Of a stretch of DNA of 34,375 nt, positions 22,937 to 31,511 are shown piece by piece. Position numbers and translations under genes: made by a program. Source of the DNA: an uncultured beta proteobacterium. GTDB taxonomy: Bacteria > Pseudomonadota > Gammaproteobacteria > Burkholderiales > Burkholderiaceae_C. Position 1 is the first letter of the stretch. The number at the start of each line of letters is the position of its first letter. The stretch is taken from positions 1-34,375 of the forward strand of contig CAIKMZ010000049.1 of assembly GCA_903828665.1 (NCBI GenBank). Reading direction: 5' to 3'. Below the pieces are notes generated by a model that was not told where the DNA came from, did not search any database, and saw only the letters and a program-made list of their open reading frames with translations.

Positions 22937-25459
22937 GTGAGTCAAAACAAGTTTCATACGCTCGCTATTGGCGCTGCGGCGTTAGTGGTGTTGCCATTTG
23001 CGATGCAGGCGATCGGCCTGACGATCGACACGGCGACCGTCGCAGTGATGTTAGCGATGGCGGTGATGGGCCTCAATCTGCTGGTCGGCTACACCGGCTT
23101 GGTGTCGTTCGGCCAAAGCGCGTGGTTCGGCATTGGCGGCTATGCGGCCGCACTGGCACAAAAACACTGGTTCCCTGGGCAGATGTTCATGCCACTGGTC
23201 TTTTCCGTTGTTTTCACAGCGCTACTGGCGTTGGTCGTGGGCTTTGTCATTTTGCGCCGGCGCGGAGTTTACTTCTCGTTGCTGACACTGGCGCTGTGTG
23301 CGCTCGCGTTCGCCATCGCGTTTCGCTGGACGGCTGTTACGGGCGGTGAAGGCGGCCTGGGCGGGCTCGAGCGCGGCAAATTTGGCCCCTTCGACCTCAA
23401 TGACGACCGTATTTACTATGTCTTTGTTGCCCTCATCGGCTTTGCGGTTTTGGCCGCGCTGCTGCGCGTCATTCGCTCGCCGTTCGGCCATGTGTTGGTG
23501 GCGATTCGCGAGAACGAGCAACGCGCGAGCTTCCAGGGCTACGACATCGACAAGTACAAACTCGTTGCCTTTCTGCTATCAACCTGCGTAACCGGGCTTG
23601 CGGGTGCACTGCTGGTGTTTGACCACCGGCTCGCCGCTGCCGAATCAACAACGGTGGCATTTTCGGGCGAGATGCTGGCGATGGTCGTGATCGGTGGTAT
23701 GCGCAACTTCCTCGGGCCAGCTGTGGGCGTGTTGTTTTACCTGCTGTTTCGCGAGTTCTTCTCAATCTGGACCGACAACTGGCTACTCTGGTTTGGCCTG
23801 GTTTTTGTTGGCTTTGTGATCTTCTCGCCGACTGGCTTGACGGGCATTTGGGCGCAGGTGCAACGGCGTTGGCGGCCGCCACCCGAGGAAAGCGCCGCGA
23901 TGAGCCGGCGCAAGATCTACGAAGGCCTGCCATTGCCGGCATTTCTGCGACCGGCGCCGTGTGTGGGCGCGGTGCTCGAGGTGGTCAGCATCGACAAGCA
24001 GTTCGGAGGCATACGGGCCGTGATCGGCGCGCAGCTCTCGCTTGAGGCGGGCCAGGTGCATGCCTTGATCGGCCCCAATGGCGCGGGCAAGACCACCACC
24101 TTCAACTTGGTCTCCGGCATGTTCGCGCCAGACCAGGGTGCGGTGCGTCTGAATGGTCGCGAAATACACCAACTTAGCCCGCATCAAATTTGCCAGCAGG
24201 GTCTGTCGCGTTCGTTCCAGATCACCAACCTGTTCAAGGGGCTCACGATTTATGAAAATCTGCGCCTGTCACTGCAGGCGCGCCACCCAGGACGCTATAA
24301 CTGCTGGCGCGACATCGACAGCTATTCCCAGGTACACGCCGAGACCCAGGAGTTGATGAAGTTCCTCGGCCTGGAGGGCATCGAAGACACCTTGGGTGGC
24401 GACCTTTCGTACGGCGGCCAGCGCCTGGTAGACCTTGGCATCGCACTCGGCTCCAAACCGTCGGTGGTGCTGATGGACGAGCCACTCGCTGGACTGGCTG
24501 CAGCCGAGCGCGAACGCGTGAGCCGGCTCATTAAATCGATAGCGCTCAATATCCCGGTCTTGATCGTCGAGCACGACATTGACCGGGTGCTAGGATTTTC
24601 TCAACGCGTTACCGTCATGAACCAGGGGCGGGTGTTGATGTCGGGAACGCCCGACGAGGTACGCGCTGACGTCCGCGTGCAGGAAATCTACACCGGTTCG
24701 GGCACGCCGCCTGTGACCGGTCGAATCGCCGGCGAGGTGGGTCATCGGCCGCAGTTGTTGCGCTTCGAAGGTGTGAACGCGTTCTACGGCAAGAGCCATA
24801 TCCTCAACGACGCAAGCCTGGATGTGCGCGAAGGAGAGATCGTCGCGCTGCTGGGGCGCAACGGTGCGGGCAAGTCGACGCTGCTCAAGGCGCTGTGCGG
24901 CTTGCTGCCGGCCTCGGGCAGCATTGAATTCGAAGGGCGTGACATCGCCGGCATGGCAGCGCCAGATATCGCACGCCTGGGTATAGGCTATGTGCCGCAA
25001 GGGCGCGGTCTGTTCGCCGGCATGACGGTCGCTGAAAACCTGGCGCTGGGTCGTCTGGCACGCAACACCGATGGTAGCCACGGTGTTGCCTGGAGCGAGG
25101 AGAAGATCTACGAGATGTTCCCGCGCCTGGGTGAGCGCCGCAACATTGCCGCCGATTACCTCTCGGGTGGCGAGCAGCAAATGGTGGCAGTGGCGCGGGC
25201 CTTGTCCGGCAACGTCAGGTTGCTGCTGCTGGACGAACCCTTTGAGGGGCTGGCGCCGACCATCGTGCAGGAACTGTTCACGGTGTTCGATCGTCTGCGT
25301 GGACAAGTCTCGATCGTCATCGTGGAGCACAACTTGGACCTGGTTCTAGCCCTGGCAGATCGTGTATTTGCGCTCGAGCGGGGTGCCGTCTTCCATACAG
25401 GACCGGCCGAGCCCCTGCTAACTGACCTGAACTATCGCAAGCAGATTCTCTGGATCTAA
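22937..25459 (+). CDS. Single-chain LivM-LivG-LivF fusion: permease plus two ABC ATPases
   Basis: An 840-residue triple fusion. Residues 1-310 are a LivM-type permease (NLLVGYTGLVSFGQSAWFGI, VLVAIRENEQRASFQGYD). A charged Pro-rich linker (about 310-345) leads to a LivG-type ATPase with Walker A GPNGAGKT at 379-386, signature LSYGGQ and Walker B VVLMDEPLAGL. A second linker is followed by a LivF-type ATPase with Walker A GRNGAGKS at 640-647, signature YLSGGEQQ and LLLLDEPFEGL. These are normally three separate proteins. The joins show no stop or frameshift, so the fusion is seen directly. I prefer the GTG at 22937, which has GAGAAGG just upstream; an in-frame TTG at 22895 would overlap livH by 29 bp and has no such site. 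Confidence 0.92.
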   Translation: MSQNKFHTLAIGAAALVVLPFAMQAIGLTIDTATVAVMLAMAVMGLNLLVGYTGLVSFGQSAWFGIGGYAAALAQKHWFPGQMFMPLVFSVVFTALLALVVGFVILRRRGVYFSLLTLALCALAFAIAFRWTAVTGGEGGLGGLERGKFGPFDLNDDRIYYVFVALIGFAVLAALLRVIRSPFGHVLVAIRENEQRASFQGYDIDKYKLVAFLLSTCVTGLAGALLVFDHRLAAAESTTVAFSGEMLAMVVIGGMRNFLGPAVGVLFYLLFREFFSIWTDNWLLWFGLVFVGFVIFSPTGLTGIWAQVQRRWRPPPEESAAMSRRKIYEGLPLPAFLRPAPCVGAVLEVVSIDKQFGGIRAVIGAQLSLEAGQVHALIGPNGAGKTTTFNLVSGMFAPDQGAVRLNGREIHQLSPHQICQQGLSRSFQITNLFKGLTIYENLRLSLQARHPGRYNCWRDIDSYSQVHAETQELMKFLGLEGIEDTLGGDLSYGGQRLVDLGIALGSKPSVVLMDEPLAGLAAAERERVSRLIKSIALNIPVLIVEHDIDRVLGFSQRVTVMNQGRVLMSGTPDEVRADVRVQEIYTGSGTPPVTGRIAGEVGHRPQLLRFEGVNAFYGKSHILNDASLDVREGEIVALLGRNGAGKSTLLKALCGLLPASGSIEFEGRDIAGMAAPDIARLGIGYVPQGRGLFAGMTVAENLALGRLARNTDGSHGVAWSEEKIYEMFPRLGERRNIAADYLSGGEQQMVAVARALSGNVRLLLLDEPFEGLAPTIVQELFTVFDRLRGQVSIVIVEHNLDLVLALADRVFALERGAVFHTGPAEPLLTDLNYRKQILWI

Positions 25460-25487
25460 CTTATCCCCCTTCACCACGGAATACACC

Positions 25488-25880
25488 ATGACCCATACAC
25501 AACAGGCCAGAGGCAAGGCGCTAGTCGAGAAGATGGCGAACCTGCCGTGGAAAGAATATCCCGGCCATTTTGGCGGTGCCTTGTCGAAGGCGCTGGCGGC
25601 AAAGGAGAACACCGGTTCGAGCCGACTCGATTTCCGGATTTCACGCTATGCACCCGCGGCCTATGTAGGTGAACATGTGCACAAGGTGCAGGAGCAGGTG
25701 TACTACGTGCTCGAGGGTGAAGGCATTCTTACGCTTGATGATGAGCGGCATTTAATGCGTTCCAATGACTACGTCTACGTGCCACCCGGTGTCCGGCACA
25801 GCTTCACCAACACCGGCGTTTCCGGATTGGTGTTTCTGGTGATCACGACGCCCGCCAGCGATGACGAGGAGATGCTGTGA
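25488..25880 (+). CDS. Single-domain cupin protein
   Basis: A 130-residue small cupin. Cupin motif 1 supplies His63, His65 and Glu69 (GEHVHKVQEQVYYVLEGEG) and motif 2 supplies His104 (DYVYVPPGVRHSFTNTG), the usual 3-His/1-Glu metal site. Such proteins act as dioxygenases, isomerases, decarboxylases or simple ligand sensors, and the sequence does not decide. It sits 28 bp after the transporter fusion and its TGA overlaps the aldehyde dehydrogenase ATG (TGATG), so it is made together with the pathway enzymes. A role in isomerising or hydrating a cyclic intermediate would fit, but this is inference. Confidence 0.85.
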   Translation: MTHTQQARGKALVEKMANLPWKEYPGHFGGALSKALAAKENTGSSRLDFRISRYAPAAYVGEHVHKVQEQVYYVLEGEGILTLDDERHLMRSNDYVYVPPGVRHSFTNTGVSGLVFLVITTPASDDEEML

Positions 25881-27340
25881 TGAATCGACTGCATTCTTCG
25901 GTGGACGATGCGATGCAGCAGGACGTCTGCCGTTTGCTGATTGACGGCGAGTGGGTCGAGGGTGCGGGTCCGCGCTTGTCGGTGCGCGACAAATACCGGC
26001 AACATGAGTTTGCGTCCCTGACCTTGGCCGATGCGGCACAGGTCAAGCTCGCTGTCGACTGCGCGCAGGCTGCCTTTGAACGCGGTGTGCCGGTGGCGTT
26101 CGAGCGCGGAGCCGTCCTGGAACGCGCGGCTGCGCTCGTTGAAGCGCGTCTCGACGATTTTGTTCGCACCATGCAAATGGAAGCGGGTTTCACGGCCTCA
26201 GACGCCACTGGCGAAGTGCGCCGCTGCATCCAGACACTCAAGCTGTCAGCTGAAGAAGCGCGCCGGGTTGCCGGCGATGTGATTCCACTGGCCGGCGCCC
26301 CCAATCAGGCTGGGCGCTTGGCCTTTACGCTGCGTGTGCCTCTTGGCATCGTGGCGGCGATCACGCCGTTCAACTCGCCGCTCAACACCGTTGCCCACAA
26401 GGTGGCGCCGGGTTTTGCTGCCGGCAACGCCGTGATTCTCAAACCATCCACCAACACACCACTGACCGCCTGCAAGCTCGCCGCGGTGCTGATCGAGGCT
26501 GGTTTACCGCGTGGCTTTCTTTCGGTCCTGCATGGTAGCGCTGATGTGGTCAAGTGGCTGCAAGAGGATGATCGTGTTCGTTTCTTCGCCTTCACTGGGA
26601 GCACCGAGGTTGGACGAAAGATCCAGCAGGCGGCCGGTTTACGCCGCACGCAGATGGAGTTGGGCTCGATTGCCAGCACCATTCTGTGCGATGACGTCCA
26701 ACTCGACGTGGCGCTGCCCAAGGTCGTGAATGCCGGCTATCGCAAGGCTGGGCAGGTTTGCACTTCGGTGCAGCTGCTGCTGGTACACCAGTCGCTGCTG
26801 AAGGAAGTGGAAACGCGGCTGACTCAACTGGTCAAGGCTTTGCCCTATGGTGACCCGCAGGATCCGAAGACCGTGGTGGGTCCCGTCATCAGTGAGAATG
26901 AAGCTGTGCGCATCGATGCTTGGATTCAGGCGGCGGTAGCCGCAGGCGCCAGATGTCTGGTTGGCGGACAGCGCCAAGGCTCCGTGGTGCCGCCGACGCT
27001 TCTTACCGCGATCGACGATTCGATGAACGTCGGATGTTGTGAAATCTTTGGCCCCGTGGTTTGCATTGTGCCGTTCACGACGCTGGACGAAGCCATCGCG
27101 CGCGTTAACTCCACGCCGTTCGGTCTGGCCAGTGGCATCTTCACAAACCGGCTTGGCGATGCCTTTGCCGCCGCGCAACGGTTGGAAGTTGGCGGCGTTC
27201 ACATCAATGAGACATCAAGTTCCCGCGTTGACCTGATGCCCTATGGTGGCTCCAAGGACAGCGGTTTCGGTCGCGAAGGTCCACACTATGCGGTTCAGGA
27301 AATGACCGAAGAACGCATTGTCACGTTCACGACTTGCTGA
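25880..27340 (+). CDS. NAD(P)-dependent aldehyde dehydrogenase
   Basis: 486 residues, full length for the superfamily. Oxyanion Asn165 lies in ITPFNSPLN, the nucleotide-binding region has FTGSTEVG, general base Glu260 lies in QMELGS, and catalytic Cys294 lies in KAGQVCTSVQ. The late EIFGPVVCIVPF element is present. The family oxidises aldehydes to acids with NAD or NADP. The overall pattern is like the lactaldehyde/semialdehyde group, but the substrate is not determined. In this cluster it would oxidise the aldehyde released by the thiamine-diphosphate enzyme encoded 10 bp downstream. GAGGAG lies eight bases before the chosen ATG; a GTG three bases earlier is an alternative. Confidence 0.9.
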   Translation: MNRLHSSVDDAMQQDVCRLLIDGEWVEGAGPRLSVRDKYRQHEFASLTLADAAQVKLAVDCAQAAFERGVPVAFERGAVLERAAALVEARLDDFVRTMQMEAGFTASDATGEVRRCIQTLKLSAEEARRVAGDVIPLAGAPNQAGRLAFTLRVPLGIVAAITPFNSPLNTVAHKVAPGFAAGNAVILKPSTNTPLTACKLAAVLIEAGLPRGFLSVLHGSADVVKWLQEDDRVRFFAFTGSTEVGRKIQQAAGLRRTQMELGSIASTILCDDVQLDVALPKVVNAGYRKAGQVCTSVQLLLVHQSLLKEVETRLTQLVKALPYGDPQDPKTVVGPVISENEAVRIDAWIQAAVAAGARCLVGGQRQGSVVPPTLLTAIDDSMNVGCCEIFGPVVCIVPFTTLDEAIARVNSTPFGLASGIFTNRLGDAFAAAQRLEVGGVHINETSSSRVDLMPYGGSKDSGFGREGPHYAVQEMTEERIVTFTTC

Positions 27341-27350
27341 AAGGAAGACC

Positions 27351-29132
27351 ATGCCAAAGATGAAAGGTGGCGAACTGATCGCCGAGTACCTGGTACAGGA
27401 AAAAGTACCCTACGTTTTTGGCGTCTGCGGACACGGCAACGTTGGTATCCTGGATGCACTCTACGACGTTCGTGACAAAGTCCAGTTGATATCACCGCGC
27501 CACGAGCAGTGCGCCGGGCACATGGCCGATGCCTATTTTCGTGTCAAGCACCAACCGGTTGCTACCTTGACATCGACCGGCCCCGGCTCGGCCAATATGG
27601 TGATGTCGCTGGCAACGGCACTGTCGGATTCGTCTGCCTTCCTGGCGATCACGGCCAACGTTCCGACTTCGCAGGCAAACCGGGCGCCGTTTCAGGAGTT
27701 GTACAAGCACAATCAGTCTGATTTTCCGGCGGTGCTGCGCCCGGTTGTCAAGCGCACCTTCCAGCCCTCGCGTGTGGACATGCTGCCACTGGCCCTGCGC
27801 CAATCGTTTGACACGATGGTCACGGGTCGCCCCGGGCCGGTCAATTTGGACATTCCCTACAACGTGTTCCAAGAAGAGGATGAGGTGACGCTGCCGCCAG
27901 CAGCGCATCGGTTTGGTTCTCATCGTCCGGGCGCTTCTGATCAGGACATCGCCGCAGCCTTGAATTTGTTGGCGACTTCGCACAAGCCAGTGTTCTTTAT
28001 CGGTCAGGGCGTTGCTCTGGCCGAGGCTGGCCCGGAGATTACCGCCTTATCGCAGCGACTCGGCATTCCGGTCATCACCTCGCCTAATGGTATGGGCTGC
28101 GTGCCGGCCGACGATCCGCTGACGCTGGGCTTCATCGGACGCAATGGTGCTTATCCAGCGAATCAGGCGGGCCGATTTGCCGATCTGGTGATCACCATCG
28201 GAACGCGCTTCGACGATCGCTCCTCTTCGAGTTGGCAGCCAGGCTACTCGTGGAACTTCCCCAAGACCAAGCTGCTACACGTCGACATTGATCCGCAGGA
28301 GCTTGGGCGCAACTACCCGCCAACGCTGGGCATCATCGCCGACGCCAAGGTGTTCGCGACGCAACTGCTGGCAGCGATGGTGGCACGGCGCGAACTCGAT
28401 GCCGCGCGCTTTGCACCCTGGCGGGCTGAGGTGGTGCGCTGGCAAGCGGAATGGGAAGCCCATGTGCGACCCCACTTCAGTGACATCACTTCACCCCTTC
28501 GCCCCGAGTACGTGGTCGATGCCGTTCAGCATGTGCTGCCCGAAGATGCCATCCTCTCGCTCGACTCTGGCGTGCACCACAACTGGTTTATGCAGTTTTG
28601 GAAGCCACGGAGGCCGCAGAGCATGCTAAACAGTTGGGGGTATTCATCGATGGGTTTCGGCGTTTGTGGCGTGCTCGGCGCCAAACTTGCCGCGCCAGAG
28701 CGACCCTGCATTGCAGTGGTGGGCGATGGTGGTTTTACGATGACACCTTATGTTCTGTGCACCGCAGTTGAATTCAATCTGCCCTGCATCTGGGTGGTCT
28801 GGAATAACTTTGCCTGGGGTGCGATTCGCGACATCCAGCACGGACTTTTCAACGGCCGCGAACATGGCACTGCCTTTTATCAGGGACAAGGCAGCGGCAA
28901 GCCCTACAACCCCGATTTTGCGGCCTGGGCACGTGCCTGCGGCGCTGATGGCGTCACCGTGACGAAGAGCGAAGATCTGCGCGGTGCGCTTGAGCAAGCG
29001 ATCAAGAATAACCGACCTTGCGTCATCGACGTGCACGTCGACGCCAACGTGCGTCCGCCTTCCACGGGCACCTGGCAACTGCCCCCAATTCCGTTCAAGG
29101 AACCCGTATTCGGCAAGCCGTGGATCGCCTGA
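27351..29132 (+). CDS. Thiamine-diphosphate enzyme, cyclic 1,2-dione hydrolase-like
   Basis: 593 residues with the acetolactate-synthase fold: PYR domain 1-170, central domain about 190-340, PP domain about 370-560. Glu52 (RHEQCAGHMADAY) is the expected cofactor-activating Glu. The ThDP/Mg motif runs from GDG at 458-460 to Asn485-Asn486. The first active-site loop is FGVCGHGNVG with His28 and Asn30. A GHGN at this place is, from memory, shared by IolD and fits cyclohexane-1,2-dione hydrolase of Azoarcus, whose active-site mutants at His28 and Asn484 are known and whose length (about 589) is close. Both cleave a ring C-C bond between vicinal carbonyls. Acetolactate synthases lack this loop, and no regulatory subunit is nearby. 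AAAGGAAG precedes the ATG. The exact substrate is inferred only from neighbours. Confidence 0.85.
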   Translation: MPKMKGGELIAEYLVQEKVPYVFGVCGHGNVGILDALYDVRDKVQLISPRHEQCAGHMADAYFRVKHQPVATLTSTGPGSANMVMSLATALSDSSAFLAITANVPTSQANRAPFQELYKHNQSDFPAVLRPVVKRTFQPSRVDMLPLALRQSFDTMVTGRPGPVNLDIPYNVFQEEDEVTLPPAAHRFGSHRPGASDQDIAAALNLLATSHKPVFFIGQGVALAEAGPEITALSQRLGIPVITSPNGMGCVPADDPLTLGFIGRNGAYPANQAGRFADLVITIGTRFDDRSSSSWQPGYSWNFPKTKLLHVDIDPQELGRNYPPTLGIIADAKVFATQLLAAMVARRELDAARFAPWRAEVVRWQAEWEAHVRPHFSDITSPLRPEYVVDAVQHVLPEDAILSLDSGVHHNWFMQFWKPRRPQSMLNSWGYSSMGFGVCGVLGAKLAAPERPCIAVVGDGGFTMTPYVLCTAVEFNLPCIWVVWNNFAWGAIRDIQHGLFNGREHGTAFYQGQGSGKPYNPDFAAWARACGADGVTVTKSEDLRGALEQAIKNNRPCVIDVHVDANVRPPSTGTWQLPPIPFKEPVFGKPWIA

Positions 29133-29169
29133 ACACACTAACTCTATTTCACAACATCTGAGGTTTTCA

Positions 29170-29892
29170 ATGAGCAATAAACTTGCACTGGTTTTTGGTG
29201 GCTCGCGCGGTATCGGCGCGGCCTGTGTCCAGGCACTCGCAGACAGCGGATTCGATGTCGCTTACACCTATGTCGCCAGTGGTGCCGGTCTGCCGGAGCA
29301 AATTGCCGGCGCGCGCGTCAAAGCTTACGCCGTTGACATCTGCGATTCGGCACAAGTGGCCCAGGTATTTGCAGATGTGCTGCGTGACTTTGGAACGGCG
29401 CCGCAGTGTGTGGTCGCCAATGCGGGTATCAATGTACCGCCCGGGCCGATGGCGCAATTCAATCCGGACGATTTCCGTAAATTGGTGGAGGTCAATATTG
29501 TTGGCGCTTTCAACGTGCTGAGCGCAGCGGCCAAGCATGTGCTGGACGCAGGCAACATCATTGCCCTGACCACTTCGATGGTGCGTGTCGGTGTACCCGG
29601 CGGTGGCCCCTACACCGCAACCAAGGCTGCTGTGGAAAGTCTGGTGCGATCAATGGCCAAGGAGTTGGCGCCGCGCCGGGTGCGTGTGAATGCAGTGGCC
29701 CCGGGTCCGGTTGACACCGATCTGTTTCGCGCCGGCAAGACCGACGAGGCCAAGGCGCGCGCTGCCACGATGAGCCCTTTCAATCGCATCGGGACACCGG
29801 CTGAGGTGGCTGAAGTGGTGAGCTTCCTCGCCTCGGACAAAGCATCCTGGGTTCATGGCCAGATCATTCAGCCCAACGGCGGTATGGTCTGA
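29170..29892 (+). CDS. Short-chain dehydrogenase/reductase (SDR)
   Basis: A 240-residue classical SDR. The cofactor loop is GGSRGIGAA (residues 10-18), the NAG element has Asn84, and the catalytic set is Ser136, Tyr148 and Lys152 (YTATK). The C-terminal PGPVDTD and GQIIQPNGG elements are typical. It would oxidise an alcohol to a ketone, or the reverse, with NAD(P). In this cluster the likely role is making the keto group of a cyclic diol or hydroxyketone. The ATG at 29170 follows TGAGG and begins the nucleotide-binding fold, so the longer in-frame reading from 28984, which lies in the preceding gene, is rejected. It is 37 bp after the ThDP enzyme gene. Confidence 0.92.
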   Translation: MSNKLALVFGGSRGIGAACVQALADSGFDVAYTYVASGAGLPEQIAGARVKAYAVDICDSAQVAQVFADVLRDFGTAPQCVVANAGINVPPGPMAQFNPDDFRKLVEVNIVGAFNVLSAAAKHVLDAGNIIALTTSMVRVGVPGGGPYTATKAAVESLVRSMAKELAPRRVRVNAVAPGPVDTDLFRAGKTDEAKARAATMSPFNRIGTPAEVAEVVSFLASDKASWVHGQIIQPNGGMV

Positions 29893-29942
29893 CAATTTTG
29901 GGTCACACGTGAAGGCTGCGTGAAAGCAACGAGTTAAAAAAT

Positions 29943-31430
29943 ATGAGCGGCGTCGAAGAGATATTTGATGTGGTGGTGGTCGGTGGTGGCGGTGCCGGTC
30001 TGGCGGCGGCGATCGAGGCGCGCGCGACCGGTCACAGCGTGGTGCTGTTGGAGAAGAATTCGCAGCTCGGCGGCTCGACTGCCTGGTCCATTGGGTCGGT
30101 TAGTTCAACCCAAACACCGCATCAAAGGAAGCGCGGCATTGTGGACTCGCCGGCCGATCACTGGGCCGATATGCCCGGCTTTGCTGGTGATTTCGCTTCG
30201 CGCGACAACGCTGAATTGCGAAAAGTTCTGTGCGACGAAATCCCGGACACATTCCAGTGGCTGCTCGATTCGGGTGTGCGTTTCATGGGCCCTATGCCCG
30301 AGCCGCCGCACCGCCAGCCGCGCATGCACAACGTGCTGCCCAATTCGCATTCCTTTATCTACCACCTCGGCCGCCGTGCGCGTCGCTCGGGCGTTCTGAT
30401 TCGGACCGACACGCAGGTGAGCGCCCTGGTGCAGGATGAGCGCGGGCGCATCAATGGCGTAGACGCCCAGGGCCCAACCGGTTCAATCCGATTCAGCGCT
30501 CGGGGTGGCGTGGTCTTGGCCGCCGGAGACTTCACTAACAGTCCTCAGTTCAAGGCGCGCTTCATGGGGCCGCAGGAGGCCAAGGTCGAAGGCATCAACG
30601 CCACGGCCACCGGAGACGGTCAGCGCATGGCGGAAGCGCTCGGTGCGCAAATAATCAACGGTGACCTGGCCTTGGGTCCGGAGATCCGTTTCATCCCACC
30701 AAGCGGCGAGAATTTCATGCGTTTGCTGCCGCCGTGGCGCTGGTTGGCGGTATTCATGGCGTGGGCTATCGATCATCTGCCGGCGGCAATCCTGCGCCCG
30801 TTCATGATGAAGTTCCTGACCACGGCGCTGGCGCCTTCGCTGGCACTGTTTGAGGCTGGCGCCTTGTTGGTGAACCAGCAAGGTGAACGTTTTGGAGATG
30901 AGCTTGATCGTCCGGCCTGGCGTCTGCCTGACCAGCCTGAAAAAGTCGGTTACATCCTGATCGACCAGGCATTGGCGCAGCGCTTTTGTGCGTGGCCTAA
31001 TTTCATTTCCACGGCGCCGGGCATTGCCTATGCCTACATTCCGGACTACCGCAAAAATCGCCCCGATGTCTATACCGAGGCGCCGACGCTGCAAGCCCTG
31101 GCGGGCAAGCTGGGCATGGATGCATCGGCACTGACCAGGAGCGTGGCATCGGCGTCGTTGCGCCCATTCGGCGACGGACCCTTTGTTGCATTGGGACCTG
31201 TACGCTCGGCTTTCGTGCACAGTGAAGGGGGCTTAAAGGTCGACCGTCAGCACCGGGTGTTGGCTGGCGATGACCAGCCTTTGCCCGGCCTGTTTGCGGC
31301 CGGCTCAACAGGACAGGGCGGACTGCTACTCAAAGGACATGGTCATCATCTGGCCTGGGCCTTTGTCTCAGGGCGGCGCGCCGGCAGATTCGCAGCTCAG
31401 TCGGTCAAAGGGACAGCACGGTTCTCATGA
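29943..31430 (+). CDS. FAD-dependent dehydrogenase (fumarate reductase/KstD family)
   Basis: A 495-residue flavoprotein of the fumarate reductase/3-ketosteroid-delta1-dehydrogenase family. The Rossmann FAD loop is VVVGGGGAGLAAAIEA (about 11-26), with GGSTAWSIGS near residue 43 and the C-terminal FAD element FAAGSTGQGGLLLKGHG. A hydrophobic segment at about 270-290 could contact the membrane or a hydrophobic substrate. Such enzymes introduce or reduce a C=C next to a carbonyl, often in rings. Together with the SDR and the dione-hydrolase-like enzyme this suggests desaturation of an alicyclic ketone or acid. No strong ribosome site precedes the ATG; GAG at about -10 is the best. It is 50 bp after the SDR gene. 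Confidence 0.85.
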   Translation: MSGVEEIFDVVVVGGGGAGLAAAIEARATGHSVVLLEKNSQLGGSTAWSIGSVSSTQTPHQRKRGIVDSPADHWADMPGFAGDFASRDNAELRKVLCDEIPDTFQWLLDSGVRFMGPMPEPPHRQPRMHNVLPNSHSFIYHLGRRARRSGVLIRTDTQVSALVQDERGRINGVDAQGPTGSIRFSARGGVVLAAGDFTNSPQFKARFMGPQEAKVEGINATATGDGQRMAEALGAQIINGDLALGPEIRFIPPSGENFMRLLPPWRWLAVFMAWAIDHLPAAILRPFMMKFLTTALAPSLALFEAGALLVNQQGERFGDELDRPAWRLPDQPEKVGYILIDQALAQRFCAWPNFISTAPGIAYAYIPDYRKNRPDVYTEAPTLQALAGKLGMDASALTRSVASASLRPFGDGPFVALGPVRSAFVHSEGGLKVDRQHRVLAGDDQPLPGLFAAGSTGQGGLLLKGHGHHLAWAFVSGRRAGRFAAQSVKGTARFS

Positions 31431-31511
31431 TTCGACCACCGCCCAGCTCAATGACAATTCTCTGCGCCTGGTACCCATGCGTTGACATGGGGAAGAGGGA
31501 GACTCTGGGCG

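Noticed and set aside
27351-29132. Acetolactate synthase (IlvB) or sulfoacetaldehyde acetyltransferase (Xsc) for the ThDP enzyme
   Set aside because: No small subunit or ilv genes and no pta or sulfonate genes are nearby, and the GHGN loop fits the dione hydrolases better. It is not fully excluded without a tree.
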